A stretch of 64,000 nucleotides of DNA from Galdieria sulphuraria (lineage: Eukaryota > Rhodophyta > Bangiophyceae > Galdieriales > Galdieriaceae). A model generated the notes under the pieces. The model was given only the letters and a program-made list of their open reading frames with translations, was not told the origin of the DNA and ran no database searches. Each line of letters begins with the position of its first letter. Position 1 is the first letter of the stretch. The stretch lies in the NCBI RefSeq assembly GCF_000341285.1, contig NW_005178430.1, positions 1-64,000 on the forward strand, written 5' to 3'. Positions 43,391-54,525 of this stretch are shown piece by piece. The position numbers were made by a program, and so were the translations under genes.

Positions 43391-45796
43391 ATGAGTGACC
43401 GTGAAGTGTCCGTAATGGGTCAAAATTTCCAAACCAACCAGACAAGAGACCAAACCCTTGCCCCCTCCGCAACTTCAAAGACAAGTCCTCCGACACAAAC
43501 TGTCAACAAGTCTCAAGAAGCAGCTTCCGGCACACCAAACAAAGAACCGGATACAAACAAAGTTGCTGCTGCGACGCGAAACATTGGAACAGAAACTAAC
43601 GCACCATCCGTCTCGTCGGCTACCATCTATGTGGGAGACTTACACCCCGAAGTAAACGAGGCCAACCTATTCGAAGTATTCTCAGCTATTGGACCAGTAG
43701 CTTCTGTTAGAGTCTGTAGAGATATAGTTACAAGGAGATCCCTGGGTTACGCTTATGTAAACTTTCATAGCATGGACGACGCAGAAAGAGCTTTAGAAAC
43801 GATGAATTTTTATGCTTGTCCCCAAACTAGAGATAAACCAATGAGACTCATGTGGAAGAATAGAGACCCTACCATACGCAAGTCGGGAGCAGGAAATGTT
43901 TTCATCAAGAATCTAGACAAGGCCATAGACAATAAGACTCTATTCGATACCTTCTCCGTATTCGGGAATATCTTGTCCTGTAAAGTAGCAACAGATGATG
44001 AAGGAAACTCTCTTGGGTACGGTTTTGTTCACTTTGAGAATCCAGAAGATGCAGAAACTGCGATCAACAAAGTAAACGGAATGCTGCTTAATGATAAACA
44101 GGTCTACGTGGGTTATTTCAAAAGCAGACAAGAAAGAGAGGCTAGTGAAGAAACTCATATATTTACTAATGTTTACACCAAGAACTTGATTCCCTCCATG
44201 TGTACTGAGGAGAAAATTCGAGAACTTTTTTCTCTATATGGAGAAATCACTTCAGTATACGTTCCTGTAGATGAAAATGAGGTACCTAAGGGATTCGCAT
44301 TTGTAAACTTTGCGAAACCGGAATGTGCAGCCAAGGCAGTTGAAGAATTGAACGGAAGAGATTTCGAGGGAAAAAGTTTGTATGTAGGAAGGGCGCAGAA
44401 AAAGGCTGAAAGAGAGGCTGAGTTAAGAAGAAAGGCTGAAAACAAGCGGGCAGAAATCCTGAAAAAGTATCAAGGTGTTAATTTATATGTCAGAAACCTT
44501 CCAGATGATATGGATGAAGAAGGATTGCGGAAAGAGTTTTCAAACTTCGGTACATTGACTTCATGCCGAGTAATGCGAGATGACAAAGGAGTTTCTCGAG
44601 GATTCGGTTTTGTTTGCTTTAGTACGCCTGAGGAAGCCACTAAAGCTGTGACTGAAATGAACGGAAAGATGATGGGTAAAAAGCCCTTATATGTTTGTTT
44701 AGCGCAGAGGAAGGAAATCAGACAAGCTCAGTTAGAAGCACAACGTATCGCAGCTGCCGCAGGTGGTTTGAGAATTCCAGGAGCAGTACCAGGTTCCCTA
44801 TATCCTCAACCAGGAGCTCCAATGTTCTATCCACAGCCTGGTGTGCCTCCTCAAATGCAACTTCAGACAAATATGATGGGTAGAGGACAAGCTTCCTTCA
44901 TTAATCCTCAGTATTTGGCCATGATGGGTCGCGGAGCAGCAGCAGCAGCGGGTACATCATCCGGAGGAGCAGGAATGGGTTCAGGGCCTGTCAATCAAAA
45001 CTTTATTGGCAGAGGAACTCCAGTTATGACTAGTCCTACTGGTGGAAGAGCGCCGTATCCTTCAGCTTCTGGAGTGGGTACCAATGCTGTTCCTCAAGTT
45101 GGAGCGTCGCCTCCTTATATGCCCTACTCCGTATCTTCTATGCCGCAAAATCAGAGACAGGTAAGAAATAATAACAATAATAATATTTCAGTTTCATTGA
45201 ACAGTCAGCAGAGAAATTATCAAGGAAGTGTAACAAATCCAAATTCAATGTTGTCTCAGAATGGAATGCAATCTACTTCAGGTAGAATGCAGCCGAATAA
45301 TTCGATGATGGGTCGTGGTGGAAGAGGAGGAGCGTCGGCACCTAATGCCGCTGGAATGACTCCAAACAATATGCCTATGCAGTTGAATGGGCAACAATTC
45401 AAATATACTATGAATGCAAGAAATGCAGCTCCGGTGATGAATCAGGAAAGAGTCAATCCAGAGGATATGTCTCAAGAGCAACGGCAACAACAACAAGCGA
45501 GACAAGCAGATAATGCAACCTCTTCGGCTTCGTTGATTGCTCTGTTGACTAATGCCTCTCCGGAACAACAAAAGCAAATTTTAGGAGAAAGACTATATCC
45601 TTTGATTTATGAACGGCAACCTGGTTTGGCAGGGAAAATCACAGGCATGTTATTGGAAATGGATAATTCAGAGGTGCTACATTTGATCGAATCACCAGAT
45701 GCCCTGTCAGAAAAGATAGAGGAAGCTTTGGCTGTGTTGCGAGCACATGCGGAGCAACAAAAAGGTTCCACGCAAGCGGCTACGGGTACTACTTAA
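43391..45796 (+). CDS. PABP: Cytoplasmic poly(A)-binding protein
   Basis: Single exon, 801 residues. PABP coats mRNA poly(A) tails and contacts eIF4G and deadenylation factors. Four RRMs lie at about 77-153, 165-240, 262-336 and 368-443. Their RNP2/RNP1 motifs include IYVGDL with GYAYVNF, VFIKNL with GYGFVHF, GFAFVNF, and LYVRNL with GFGFVCF. A long linker rich in Pro, Gly, Met, Asn and Gln follows. The C-terminal MLLE domain at about 705-780 has LYPLIYERQPGLAGKITGML, including the KITGMLLE signature that binds PAM2 peptides. The N-terminal 70 residues are a Thr/Gln-rich extension. Lack of introns is notable beside the intron-rich neighbours but not unusual in this alga. Confidence 0.97.
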   Translation: MSDREVSVMGQNFQTNQTRDQTLAPSATSKTSPPTQTVNKSQEAASGTPNKEPDTNKVAAATRNIGTETNAPSVSSATIYVGDLHPEVNEANLFEVFSAIGPVASVRVCRDIVTRRSLGYAYVNFHSMDDAERALETMNFYACPQTRDKPMRLMWKNRDPTIRKSGAGNVFIKNLDKAIDNKTLFDTFSVFGNILSCKVATDDEGNSLGYGFVHFENPEDAETAINKVNGMLLNDKQVYVGYFKSRQEREASEETHIFTNVYTKNLIPSMCTEEKIRELFSLYGEITSVYVPVDENEVPKGFAFVNFAKPECAAKAVEELNGRDFEGKSLYVGRAQKKAEREAELRRKAENKRAEILKKYQGVNLYVRNLPDDMDEEGLRKEFSNFGTLTSCRVMRDDKGVSRGFGFVCFSTPEEATKAVTEMNGKMMGKKPLYVCLAQRKEIRQAQLEAQRIAAAAGGLRIPGAVPGSLYPQPGAPMFYPQPGVPPQMQLQTNMMGRGQASFINPQYLAMMGRGAAAAAGTSSGGAGMGSGPVNQNFIGRGTPVMTSPTGGRAPYPSASGVGTNAVPQVGASPPYMPYSVSSMPQNQRQVRNNNNNNISVSLNSQQRNYQGSVTNPNSMLSQNGMQSTSGRMQPNNSMMGRGGRGGASAPNAAGMTPNNMPMQLNGQQFKYTMNARNAAPVMNQERVNPEDMSQEQRQQQQARQADNATSSASLIALLTNASPEQQKQILGERLYPLIYERQPGLAGKITGMLLEMDNSEVLHLIESPDALSEKIEEALAVLRAHAEQQKGSTQAATGTT

Positions 45797-45849
45797 AAGC
45801 TAAACATAAAAAGTTTATATCCTATTATAAAAAAAGTTGGTTTTCTTAG

Positions 45850-46872
45850 TTAACTTTCTTGCAACCATGAAAAGCATCCGTTGGATGTTTGTTGTTTAAT
45901 TTCCTTTGAAACTGGTTTCATGCCTAGGAACATGTCACTGAGTGCCCAACAAAGAGCATCATTTTTAACTTGTCCATAGTGGACACCATCTATCCATGTA
46001 TCCACAGTACCATTGGCTGAACAAACAAACAACAACTCACAACCAACTGCCATTGAACCTTTTTCCAGGAAAAATCCATTAAACTTTTTCAATGCTTGTT
46101 TTCCATCGGGCATGTTCATTTTCTTCTCTGCGTCACGTACTCTTTTCAATAAACCACGATCGAAACCATTTTGCATATGTTTTCCGGCAACTTCACGAAT
46201 ACATACCAACCGAAAGGTCTTCCCAAACCCTTTCTTACCCTCTCCAGGAATACTACGAGGAATACAAAAAGTGGACCAAAACCTTTCATCCCCTTCTAAC
46301 TGCTCTGGATTAGAATAATCAAAGCCAGATAATACTGGTCGCGCTTCTTTTTCATCTACGTAAACACCAACAGAATAAACTTTGACTCTCAAAGGTGTCA
46401 TAAATCGTGGACCTGCACCAAGAAGACGCTGCCTCTTCAACACTCCACTCTCCATCACCTCTAACCATTTTGGAAACCGAACTTGAGTCGTTGGTTCTTC
46501 GATTTCTTCGGCTTCCTTCAACTGTTCAGAAACTCCAAAATTGGCATCAGCTTCCACTTTTGTTGAAAAGATATACCAAGAAAGAGAATATGCTCCAACA
46601 GCCAATAATAAACCACCCAATTTCGACGAAAACACGTGACTTGACTTGTTCCAATACGAAAAATGCTCTGCGGCGAAGCTACTGGGAAAGAAATAAGCAA
46701 GCGATTTCTTTGAAATATTCTGTAGTCCACGTTCATGGCTAACAGAATCAAAAACCCTGAAAATACGACTTGAAAGAGTCCGACTACAGTTGAATACTCC
46801 TCGGAAAGCCTACAAAGAATAAACAAGCAATGTAACATGGGAGTTGACAGTCCTTACTTGTGTAAACACCAT
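45850..46872 (-). CDS. Chalcone-isomerase-like protein, probably organellar
   Basis: Exons are 46858-46872 and 45850-46809 (48-nt intron, 324 residues). The tiny first exon encodes MVFTQ. It joins AFRGVFNCSRTLSSRIFRVF, an Arg-rich amphipathic start fitting mitochondrial or plastid import, followed by a membrane-like segment (LGGLLLAVGAYSLSWYIF). The CHI-like domain then spans about 120-310: LLGAGPRFMTPLRVKVYSVGVYV, FRLVCIREVAGKHM, LKKFNGFFLEKGS and a VDTWIDGVHYGQVKNDALCWAL ending. This matches non-catalytic fatty-acid-binding CHI-like proteins rather than true chalcone isomerase. The membrane-anchored organisation resembles fungal AIM18/AIM46-type mitochondrial proteins. Confidence 0.8.
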
Positions 46873-47865
46873 AATAGTAAACTAAAATCTCAAATTAAAT
46901 TCTATTGAACTGGTCAGTAATAACCAAGCGGAATGAACGATATTGATTCTTGGAGATCACTTTATTTTATTATTGTCACTCGATTAGTAATTTTTTTTAA
47001 AAAATAAATTGAAAAATCTATACTTCTTACAAATTGAATGGAATTGCTTTAAATTTTTAACAGTTAAGATAAAAGATAAATAGAAAATAATTACCTCAAA
47101 GTTTCTTTTATTCTGGAATCAACTACTGTTAATTTTTACTCCACCTAGCAATATGTTTAAGAAATTGTGGTTTAACCAGGGAAGCAGACTTAAATTTCAA
47201 TTTTTAAAATTATTTTTTCAAAATAATTTGTGTTGGCTTCCGTACTCTCTAGGCCTTTTTAAAAAATTTTTTCTTATTGGAAGACTATGGAAAGAGTACA
47301 AATATGTCTCATACAATCTGTTTACCTTTTTAAGTTTATGCAGAGGGAAAAACTTCGTTTCTTCATTTTCGCTCTTGAATTTTTTTCTATCTAATATTTT
47401 TTTATTTTGTTTGTCATATTATAACTGTTAAATATTGGGAAGATAAATTGATTTCTTTCTCTTACCGGAAGGACTTGTAAATAAGCTTCACATTTATTTC
47501 TTTTGTACTATTATTTTTTCATTTTCGAAAATAAAACCACTTCCATTTTTCTACAACAGTACACTCTATATATGATTTCCCTCTAAGATAGTCACTTTTT
47601 GTGTTAGAACATAGACATGGAGCCAATCAAAGTTTTAATATCCTTTCTGAAGAAGGAGTAGAATTTGCATTTGGAGCAAGTATGTATATTAAGAGACACT
47701 AGTTCTTTTAACTTCAATGAAGGAACTGTTCCCCCTTCCCTGGCGTTTCATCCAATCACGACAGAATACTTGTAAAAAAAAAAGACATGAAATGAAAAGT
47801 TACCATTGAGGGGACCCAAATTTGGCGGGGTAGTTTGTAATAGTGGGACACAGTGTACCTTGAAC
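46873..47865. other. AT-rich intergenic island
   Basis: About 990 bases without a supportable gene. From about 46,990 to 47,560 it is far richer in A and T than its surroundings, with many A and T runs. A 92-codon plus-strand frame at 47153-47431 is made of AT-rich codons (Phe, Leu, Lys, Asn) and looks like a by-product of composition. The near-palindrome TTAAC-W-GTTAA occurs at about 47057-47067 and 47421-47431. An organellar DNA insertion or a small non-autonomous element are possible; neither is shown. Confidence 0.5.
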
Positions 47866-48717
47866 ATGGGTCTTGGAGAGTTTATATTTGGAGTTTCACC
47901 ACAGGAAAGGATGAGAAGATACAAAAGGTTGTGGATTTACGGATGGTTTCGTTAGTTCCTGTTACTGAATTTTCGTAGAGGTATTGATAGAGCCATTCGT
48001 GAAATGGACCGTGAACGAACAAAGTTAGAGCAACAAGAGCGAAAGGTAAAGGTATGAAAGTGAACTCCGTTGACTATTTTTACACGTATGACTGATATTT
48101 TACAAAGTCTGAAATACGAAAGTTAGCAAAGGAAGGTCAAATGCAATCAGTAAAAACTTTGGCAAAGGTATCTTCGTTGCCCGCTCGCTATAGGGAAGAC
48201 CTCTTTGAACAGTTGTATAGGATTTAGTGCGTACAAGGTCACATATTTCAAAGTTTTATAGCATGCGGACTCAAATGCAAAGTGTTTCCATGCAATTGAC
48301 GGCAATGCGCTCTAACGAAGTCATGGCAAAAGCGATGGCGGGTGTGGTAAAAGCTATGCGTCAAATGAATCGACAAATGAATCTACCAGAAATGCAGAAA
48401 ATCTTGATGGAGTTTGAAAAGCAAAACGAAATATTAGGAATGAAACAAGAAATGTGAGTAGAGTCCTAATTGTTTGACCTGTTCTGAAGTGTTGTTCGCA
48501 TAGAATGGACGATACTATTGATGACACTATGGGTGCTGATGAAGAAGAAACAGAGACAGAGCAAGTTGTTAATCAGGTATTAGATGAACTCGGTTTAGAA
48601 ACAGAAGGCAAGCTGGGTGTTGTTCCACGAGTACAGCTTCAGAATGGAGAAAAGTCCAAACAAGAAACAGAAGAACAAGATGATTTGGAGAGTCGTTTGG
48701 AAAATCTCCGAAAGTGA
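47866..48717 (+). CDS. VPS2: ESCRT-III subunit VPS2/CHMP2A
   Basis: This protein co-polymerises with VPS24 for membrane scission in multivesicular bodies and cytokinesis. Exons are 47866-47927, 47979-48051, 48108-48167, 48221-48453 and 48504-48717 (introns 50-56 nt, 213 residues). The start MGLGEFIFGVSPQERMRRYK is the membrane-inserting first helix. RAIREMDRERTKLEQQERKV and EIRKLAKEGQMQSVKTLAKD follow the CHMP2A core closely, then TKAM-like VVKAMRQMNRQMNLPEMQKI. The acidic DDTIDDTMG region and the C-terminal LESRLENLR form the MIM1 motif that binds the VPS4 ATPase. Confidence 0.95.
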
Positions 48718-48918
48718 TTGTTTTTAAAGACGGAATCTCTTTCATATTGTGTCATTGTTTTCTTTGATAACTACTCCTATCTGTACAGTTGTTTGTCACT
48801 TGTTACCTTTGCGATATCTGAAACTTGAGAGGAATCTTCAACTTGTAAGAAGTCAATGAAACACGTTTGAAACTGCCTTTTTTTCCTTTCATTAAAAAGC
48901 GTTCTTTGTTCAAAATTT

Positions 48919-49716
48919 TTATTGTTGTTTTACAGATTGTTCTTTGTCTCCATAATTGAAAGTTTGTACTCCAGGAGGATAAGCTGTTGGCATCATTGCA
49001 GGATAAGATAGTCCCGAATAGGCAAGTGCAGCCTGTGGACCTAAGGAGAACATCGAGTGTGGCCTCAATAAAGCGTTGGCAGACACAGCTCTGGCTCGAG
49101 CAGCCAAAATTCGTTCTGCCTGAGAACCGTGACGTTCTTTGGTGTCTTTCTTAAACGCATATTGCACAGTAACTTGGTTATTTCCCAAGAATTGGCCGTT
49201 CATAGTTTCAATAGCTGCATCGCTTGCTTCAAACGAGTCAAATTTGATGAAACCATAACCTTTTGATTCCCCTGTTTCTGGGTCTCTCATTATATGAGGT
49301 GTCTCAATGATAGCCCCAAAAGCACTAAATGTGTCATAAAGCAGCTTTTCGTCAACTTCTTGGCTCAAGTTTCCGACAAACAAGTTTGCCCCAATATCCA
49401 TACTTCGTTTATCGGTACTTGCTTGTTGAAGTCTTAAAGGCTTGGCATAAACTCTGACCATATTCAACACTTTAGTAGCGTATATAGCGTCCATTTCATT
49501 TTTGAACTCTACAAACCCATAACCCTGTGTCTGTCCAGTTATTCTATCTCTCGGTATATACACGTGTTTCACCGGACCTACTTGAACCATGAGTTCCCAC
49601 AATAGTTCTTCTGAAACTCTTTCATCGAGGTTTCCAACGTATAAGGTGGCTTCTTGGTTTCGTTCAGCTGGTTGACTGGCTTGATAAAAATTGGTGGTAC
49701 CAAAATAAGACGCCAT
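48919..49716 (-). CDS. SF3B4: Splicing factor 3B subunit 4 (SF3B4/SAP49)
   Basis: Single exon, 265 residues. SF3B4 is part of the U2 snRNP SF3b complex that recognises the branch-site region. Two RRMs lie at about 24-100 and 111-188: [12 protein letters not shown] with GYGFVEF, and [12 protein letters not shown] with GYGFIKF. Family-specific blocks are [20 protein letters not shown] and the [20 protein letters not shown] linker with AERILAAR. The Pro/Gly-rich C-terminal tail of animal SF3B4 is reduced to about 50 residues. The gene is head-to-head with FRA10AC1, another spliceosome component. Confidence 0.95.
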   Translation of the reverse strand: MASYFGTTNFYQASQPAERNQEATLYVGNLDERVSEELLWELMVQVGPVKHVYIPRDRITGQTQGYGFVEFKNEMDAIYATKVLNMVRVYAKPLRLQQASTDKRSMDIGANLFVGNLSQEVDEKLLYDTFSAFGAIIETPHIMRDPETGESKGYGFIKFDSFEASDAAIETMNGQFLGNNQVTVQYAFKKDTKERHGSQAERILAARARAVSANALLRPHSMFSLGPQAALAYSGLSYPAMMPTAYPPGVQTFNYGDKEQSVKQQ

Positions 49717-50049
49717 TCCCCAAACCTACACCAAAAAAAGGATGCGGTTACAAGTTGCTTTGACCATGTGGTTAGCTTATCAAGTTAGTTTCATTGGAAA
49801 GGTTGTCGACTTTCCTTATTGGAAAACTTTAGAGAAATGCTTATTCAGACTGTAGAAATGGACTCTGTGCGTTCTCTTTCGATGATGAGCTTCATCCTTC
49901 CTTATATAATAGCTGTACGAACTATAAAAGAGTTGGATGTAGAAATAGTGTTTGGAATGAGAGATAGTTAAAATATAGTTATACTCCGAATGCATGTAAA
50001 GTGATATATGAAAAAAGAAAGTGATTGATCGAAGAATCCTTCACAACCA
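49717..50049. promoter_or_regulatory. Shared promoter region of SF3B4 and FRA10AC1
   Basis: The 333 bases between the two divergent start codons hold no gene. A TATATAATAG stretch near 49,902 and an AAAATATAGTTAT stretch near 49,970 could be TATA-like elements for one or the other gene. No direct evidence of regulation is available. Confidence 0.35.
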
Positions 50050-50565
50050 ATGTCTCGTAAAATCCCCAAAGAACCAACCACGAGACCGGCTTTCAACGCT
50101 TATGAAAAACATGTACGAGATATCAACAACTTTGTGATTCCGTATCAAAGAGAGAACAAATACAAGAAAGTTGTAGGTGAGACAGACTTGGATGTCTTGA
50201 AGAGAGAATACAGGTTTATACGAGAGTCGGAAGAAGAAGACGCAAAGTCTTGGGAAACGAGGCTGGCGAGAAGGCACTATGAAAGACTATATAAAGACTA
50301 TGCTATTGCTGAGTTGTCGCAATGGCGTGAAGGGAGTGTAGGGTTTCGATGGCTGAACCAGACAGAAGTATTACAAGGGAAAGGATATTCTTGTTGTGCT
50401 GCAACTGATTGTGATTCGGCGTCGGAACTGAACACTTTTGAAGTTCCTTTTACTTATGAAGAAGATGGGGAGACGAAAGCTACTCTTGTGAAGGTACGCT
50501 TATGTAGGTCATGTCAAGTGAAAATGCGTGAAAGTTATAGAATTGCGCGTGAAAAGTTGAAATAG
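50050..50565 (+). CDS. FRA10AC1: FRA10AC1 homologue
   Basis: Single exon, 171 residues. FRA10AC1 proteins are nuclear and are found in catalytic spliceosomes. The sequence shows an N-terminal AYEKHVRDINNFV, TDLDVLKREYRFIR and RRHYERLYKDYAIAELSQW. The family's W-x-x-E-x-E-V-L-x-G-K-G block appears as RWLNQTEVLQGKGYSCC. A putative zinc site (C-C-x4-C, then LCRSCQVKM) ends the chain, with the typical VKVRLCRSC. Location next to SF3B4 fits a splicing function. Confidence 0.85.
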   Translation: MSRKIPKEPTTRPAFNAYEKHVRDINNFVIPYQRENKYKKVVGETDLDVLKREYRFIRESEEEDAKSWETRLARRHYERLYKDYAIAELSQWREGSVGFRWLNQTEVLQGKGYSCCAATDCDSASELNTFEVPFTYEEDGETKATLVKVRLCRSCQVKMRESYRIAREKLK

Positions 50566-52104
50566 TTTTTCAAACAAGTCTCGGAAAGACGGAGACCAGA
50601 AAATTATCAGGAATTTCCGTGTTTTAAGTGTCGTTCTTCTTTCTACAACTGATGTTCTTAGGTGTTTTTTGACGTGGAAGAAGAAGAAGAAGAAGCATAG
50701 TTGTGTATAGAAAAAACAACTGCCGTTGTCACGTTGTACGAAATAACGTTTTCAGCTTTGGTCCTGACATTTGGGTTCTCAATAGGAGTTGCTTTTGACA
50801 CAATGTTTTCGGTTCTGATCATGTTCTTTGCTTCATATTGCTATTGTATATTCATTATGGAGATGCATTTGGCAAAGGAAGCCACTATTTGAGGATAAGT
50901 GTGTGCTCTTGTGTAAGACACATATAACGTATTTAGCCATTGTCTTTATGGTTAGTTTTTGAATATGTTTCAACAGCGTTCTTTTGAATCCTTGCATTTA
51001 TAGTTGCTGTAATTCTATCAACCAGTAACATGTGCTCATGGTAAATGATCTCAAAGCATAGTTATATACCAAACACTTCACAAAGCAATCTGATAGTCGT
51101 GTGAAAGAGGGTGAGGATCGATTGTTCTTAGAGCTTCTGCCCTTGTAAACATCCGTTCCTTATACTTGTCTGCAACTTGCACTTGGAGACGGGTTACAAA
51201 TTCAAGTGTCTACATGCAACTTTGAGAGCACGAGCTCGTGTTTTTTTTAAACTAAAAGTAGTCCAATTCTTGCTTTCAAACAATTTGGAGCAGCACCTAG
51301 TGATATATCTTGTAAACAAGGACCTTTACAACTGTATTGCTATATTATGTGGGTATTTCTACACAGTCAACCTTGGTTTCATTTTCCACCAGTATATTCC
51401 AGTAACAGGAATATGATATGCTGCCATCTTTAGGACGGCATCGTGTGAAGCATACAACATCTTTTACGTATTTATTTGTCTGTATACAACAATACGTGTA
51501 TCCATATTCGCCAATAACTTGGAGAACAAAGTTACCTAAGACTACCCATATTCAGTTGTCTACAGAAAAAGGTTTCTGCCTATCGTTTCTATCAAGTATC
51601 GATATAACCAGCCATCATGTTTGAATGTTGTGTTTGAGAAGGCCTCTCTCAACATCCCATGATGAACCATCATCCCCAAACCACTTATTTCAAGAGAGGG
51701 TGACCCGCCCACATCGATTTTGAATTTGAATATTGGGAGTCAAAATGAGGAGGGGAAAAGAAATGTTGAGAGTGGATATATAAAATGGGCCCGCGATGAT
51801 CGTGAGTCAGCATTTCCTATTGATATCGCCAGCCCGCACTTGTGTATTATTGGAAGTTGTACTAGTCAACAGTGGTCACTGCAAAGACCAACAGAACAGA
51901 CAATAACAATAACTCCTAGAAAGTAACTTCTCTGTATCATGCAGCATAGTTTGTAATTTCTCAAGGTCATATAATATTATATAGCATCTGAGGATAAGTG
52001 CTGAAGCTACAGGGTATTGGTTGGTTCTCTCGATCTATCAGAAAGCAAGAAATTCAAGTAGTTTAACCAAAAGGTGGTGATATACTCTAATATACATCTT
52101 CCAA
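50566..52104. other. Long intergenic region, no gene recognised
   Basis: About 1.5 kb. Short frames such as the hydrophobic one at 50701-50892 show no conserved features. I looked for snRNA, SRP and RNase P RNA landmarks and found none that hold together. The region is unusually long for this gene-dense block and could contain a non-coding RNA or a fast-evolving gene. Confidence 0.45.
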
Positions 52105-52651
52105 ATGGAAACCAGTAGAAAAGAAGACTGCAAACAAACCAGTGATCTTAATTCACAAAGCTTACCGCTCCAGGAAAACAGCATACAAAAGATTCTCTGT
52201 GACATAACCAACAAACCAAATGAGGAAAAAACAGAATCAGTATCCAAGTCAAATGAAAGCAAGTCTATTGAGGCGAGGTAATCCAAACATCAAAAGATAA
52301 AAACATATCAATTGACTCTTTACTCCTAGGAAAGAAGTTATAATGAATATTTCAAACTCTGAAGAAACCTCAAAATGTAGAAAAAGAAAAGCCAGCAATA
52401 TCCAAAAGGAAAATGAAAACAATGAAGATGGAGTACAGACTCTGACTAAATGTCATCGAGAGAAAAAAATTATTAGAATTAGAAGAAAAGCTCCAAAAAG
52501 TGTCGAGAAACATGATGGAATTTCAAATGGAGAACAGACAGGATCCAAAGATATGACCAATCTTTCAACTTCAAGAAAAATACAAGTCAGATACCCAAAA
52601 ACCTTATCTCCGAGGCCAAACGTAAAGACTATTCTGAAATATGTTTTTTGA
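52105..52651 (+). CDS. Small basic protein with a KEN box
   Basis: Exons are 52105-52277 and 52330-52651 (52-n intron, 164 residues). The chain is polar and disordered-looking, with many Lys, Ser, Asn and Glu. It contains a KEN degron followed by acidic residues (NIQKENENNEDG), an N-terminal LCDITNKPN stretch, basic patches (CRKRKAS; KKIIRIRRKAPK) and a C-terminal CDK-like site in TLSPRP ahead of VKTILKYVF. KEN boxes mark substrates of the anaphase-promoting complex. The layout recalls securin- or sororin-like cell-cycle regulators, but I see no domain that proves it. Nuclear location is likely from the basic clusters. Confidence 0.55.
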
Positions 52652-52816
52652 CCAGCAACTTTCAAAAAAATCATGCCATTGTTAACCTATAGCAGCGGGA
52701 CGAAGAGTTTTTCATCCATTTAACAAACCAGAAACAGTGACACTATAATTACTCTTTGAATAAAAATTTTTCTGATCAAGCTTCCCCATAAAATAACTAT
52801 CTTTGCAAGCCATCCT

Positions 52817-54281
52817 TTAAAGCCAATGACCTATATTCCATTTACCTTTTCTTTGAAAATATTCCATCCAATCTAATGGAAAGAGTGACATCTGCTTCCG
52901 ATGAAACCAACTTTGAATACGACTCACAAGTTGCCCATAATGTTCTTCATTTAACTCAAACTGAAGAAATACAACTACATTTACAGGAGGATTATCACCG
53001 ATGGACTGGCATAGCCATGTATGACCTCTTTCCTTATGAACAATTATCTCTGTCACTCTCTCCTTGGTCCATAAAATTCCAACGTCATAAATCTCTTTTT
53101 CGAACAAGTTACTTGAAGCAAAAGTGTCAACAAGTAACTGTAGACCGCGGTAGTAAAATATAACATGGACTGGAAACGGTGTCTTGAGATGATCCGAAAT
53201 AATTTTGCAACTCAGTGGATTTTGCAAAAAGCCATCCACGTCTTTTAGTATTTGTCTGGTTCGAAGTTGTTGAATCCATCGTTCTTTGTAAAGCGACCAG
53301 GCATTCATCAAAGGGTTATAGTCTTTTCTCTTTACCACAAAGAGAAGAAGCCAATCATGACCTACTGAAATATCTTTGACATAATCAAAAATAATACTGA
53401 CTAGTTGATAGCTTCGTTCAAGTTGTATATATCCACAGATATCCAACAGGCGTTCTTGAGCAACCCAGGAAAGTAAAATAAATAGCTCCAATTCGTCTAT
53501 TGATAAAGGAACAACCCCTTTTTGTCGACATGCAGCGATAAAGCGCTTGGAAGGGTCATGGAATAGAACTACATGTAAAGCGCCTTTAGCAGTCAGAGGT
53601 TTTAAAGAGTCCGAGAGTAGGCTACGTCCTTCAGGATACGGCGAAGGCATGCAACGTATTGCGCCCATCAAATATGAAGGATGCACAAAACGTCTTCCGT
53701 ATAATAATTCTTTTATACTAAAATGAAATGCGGCGTGTTCCTTAATAATGTAAAAGACTGAGGAATGTTCCCGTAACCAAGTGCTCTAAACAAAGTTAAT
53801 CCCCAACATCTAACGCTAAAGATCACCTCCTTACCTGAGAAATATTTGGAGAAAAGAAAAACGTTAAAGCTCTCGCTATAAGGTGGAAAGCCCTTTCAAT
53901 CCGATAATATGGGTTGAAGTTGCCAACTTTCCAGACGAATAACAAACAACCGAACTGCATAAAATAAACATAACCGTCAAAAGTTTTCACGCAAAAAGGA
54001 CTGCAGTGTTTTGCCTGATAACGAGTAGTGTACCACACTGCAGAAAATAGGGCACAAGTAGTAACTAAAAAGCTGTATTCTCGAACTGCGACATTCGAGT
54101 CTGAAACATAAGCAACAGGAGCTCCCTCAAGAGTAGCAATAAAGAGCTCTTCGTAAAACTCTTTCACTTTTTTGTCACTGACCGATTTTTGGGACTCAAG
54201 TGCTTCTGATAAGACTTTGGCAACCTTCTCTTCTTGATCCCATTGTTCAAGTTTATCATAAGAAAAATTCATTAGAGTCAT
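52817..54281 (-). CDS. Unrecognised protein with membrane-like N-terminal segments
   Basis: Exons are 53835-54281 and 52817-53785 (49-nt intron, 471 residues). The N-terminal region has a charged helix (KLEQWDQEEKVAKVLSEAL) and then two or three hydrophobic segments (EYSFLVTTCALFSAVWY; GYVYFMQFGCLLFVW; RAFHLIARALTFFF). The second exon is a long globular part with a LFILLSWVAQERLLDICGYI stretch and a C-terminal WMEYFQRKGKWNIGHWL. I do not recognise the family. The join is supported by a clean GTAAGG donor and TTTAG acceptor with frame kept. Confidence 0.6.
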
Positions 54282-54525
54282 ATTTGTCCTTCAACCGCTT
54301 TGGTGTAATTATCTTCATACAGTTTATTATTCTACAAGAAATTGTTTACCTTTTAGACGAACATTACAAAGTCTGCATTATACTTGACTCATACGTGGAG
54401 TTTCTACGCTGACAATCTTTCACCAAGAGGCTCCAAATGGATGGCTCTAAACATTCTTTTTATTGCTGTGGGTTGTCTATCTGCAACTTGGCATTGACTT
54501 TATTGATATCATGTTTCATTAGTTT

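Noticed and set aside
47153-47431. 92-codon plus-strand frame in the AT-rich island
   Set aside because: Its residues are almost all those of AT-rich codons, no domain is visible, and it lies in DNA whose composition alone would create such a frame.
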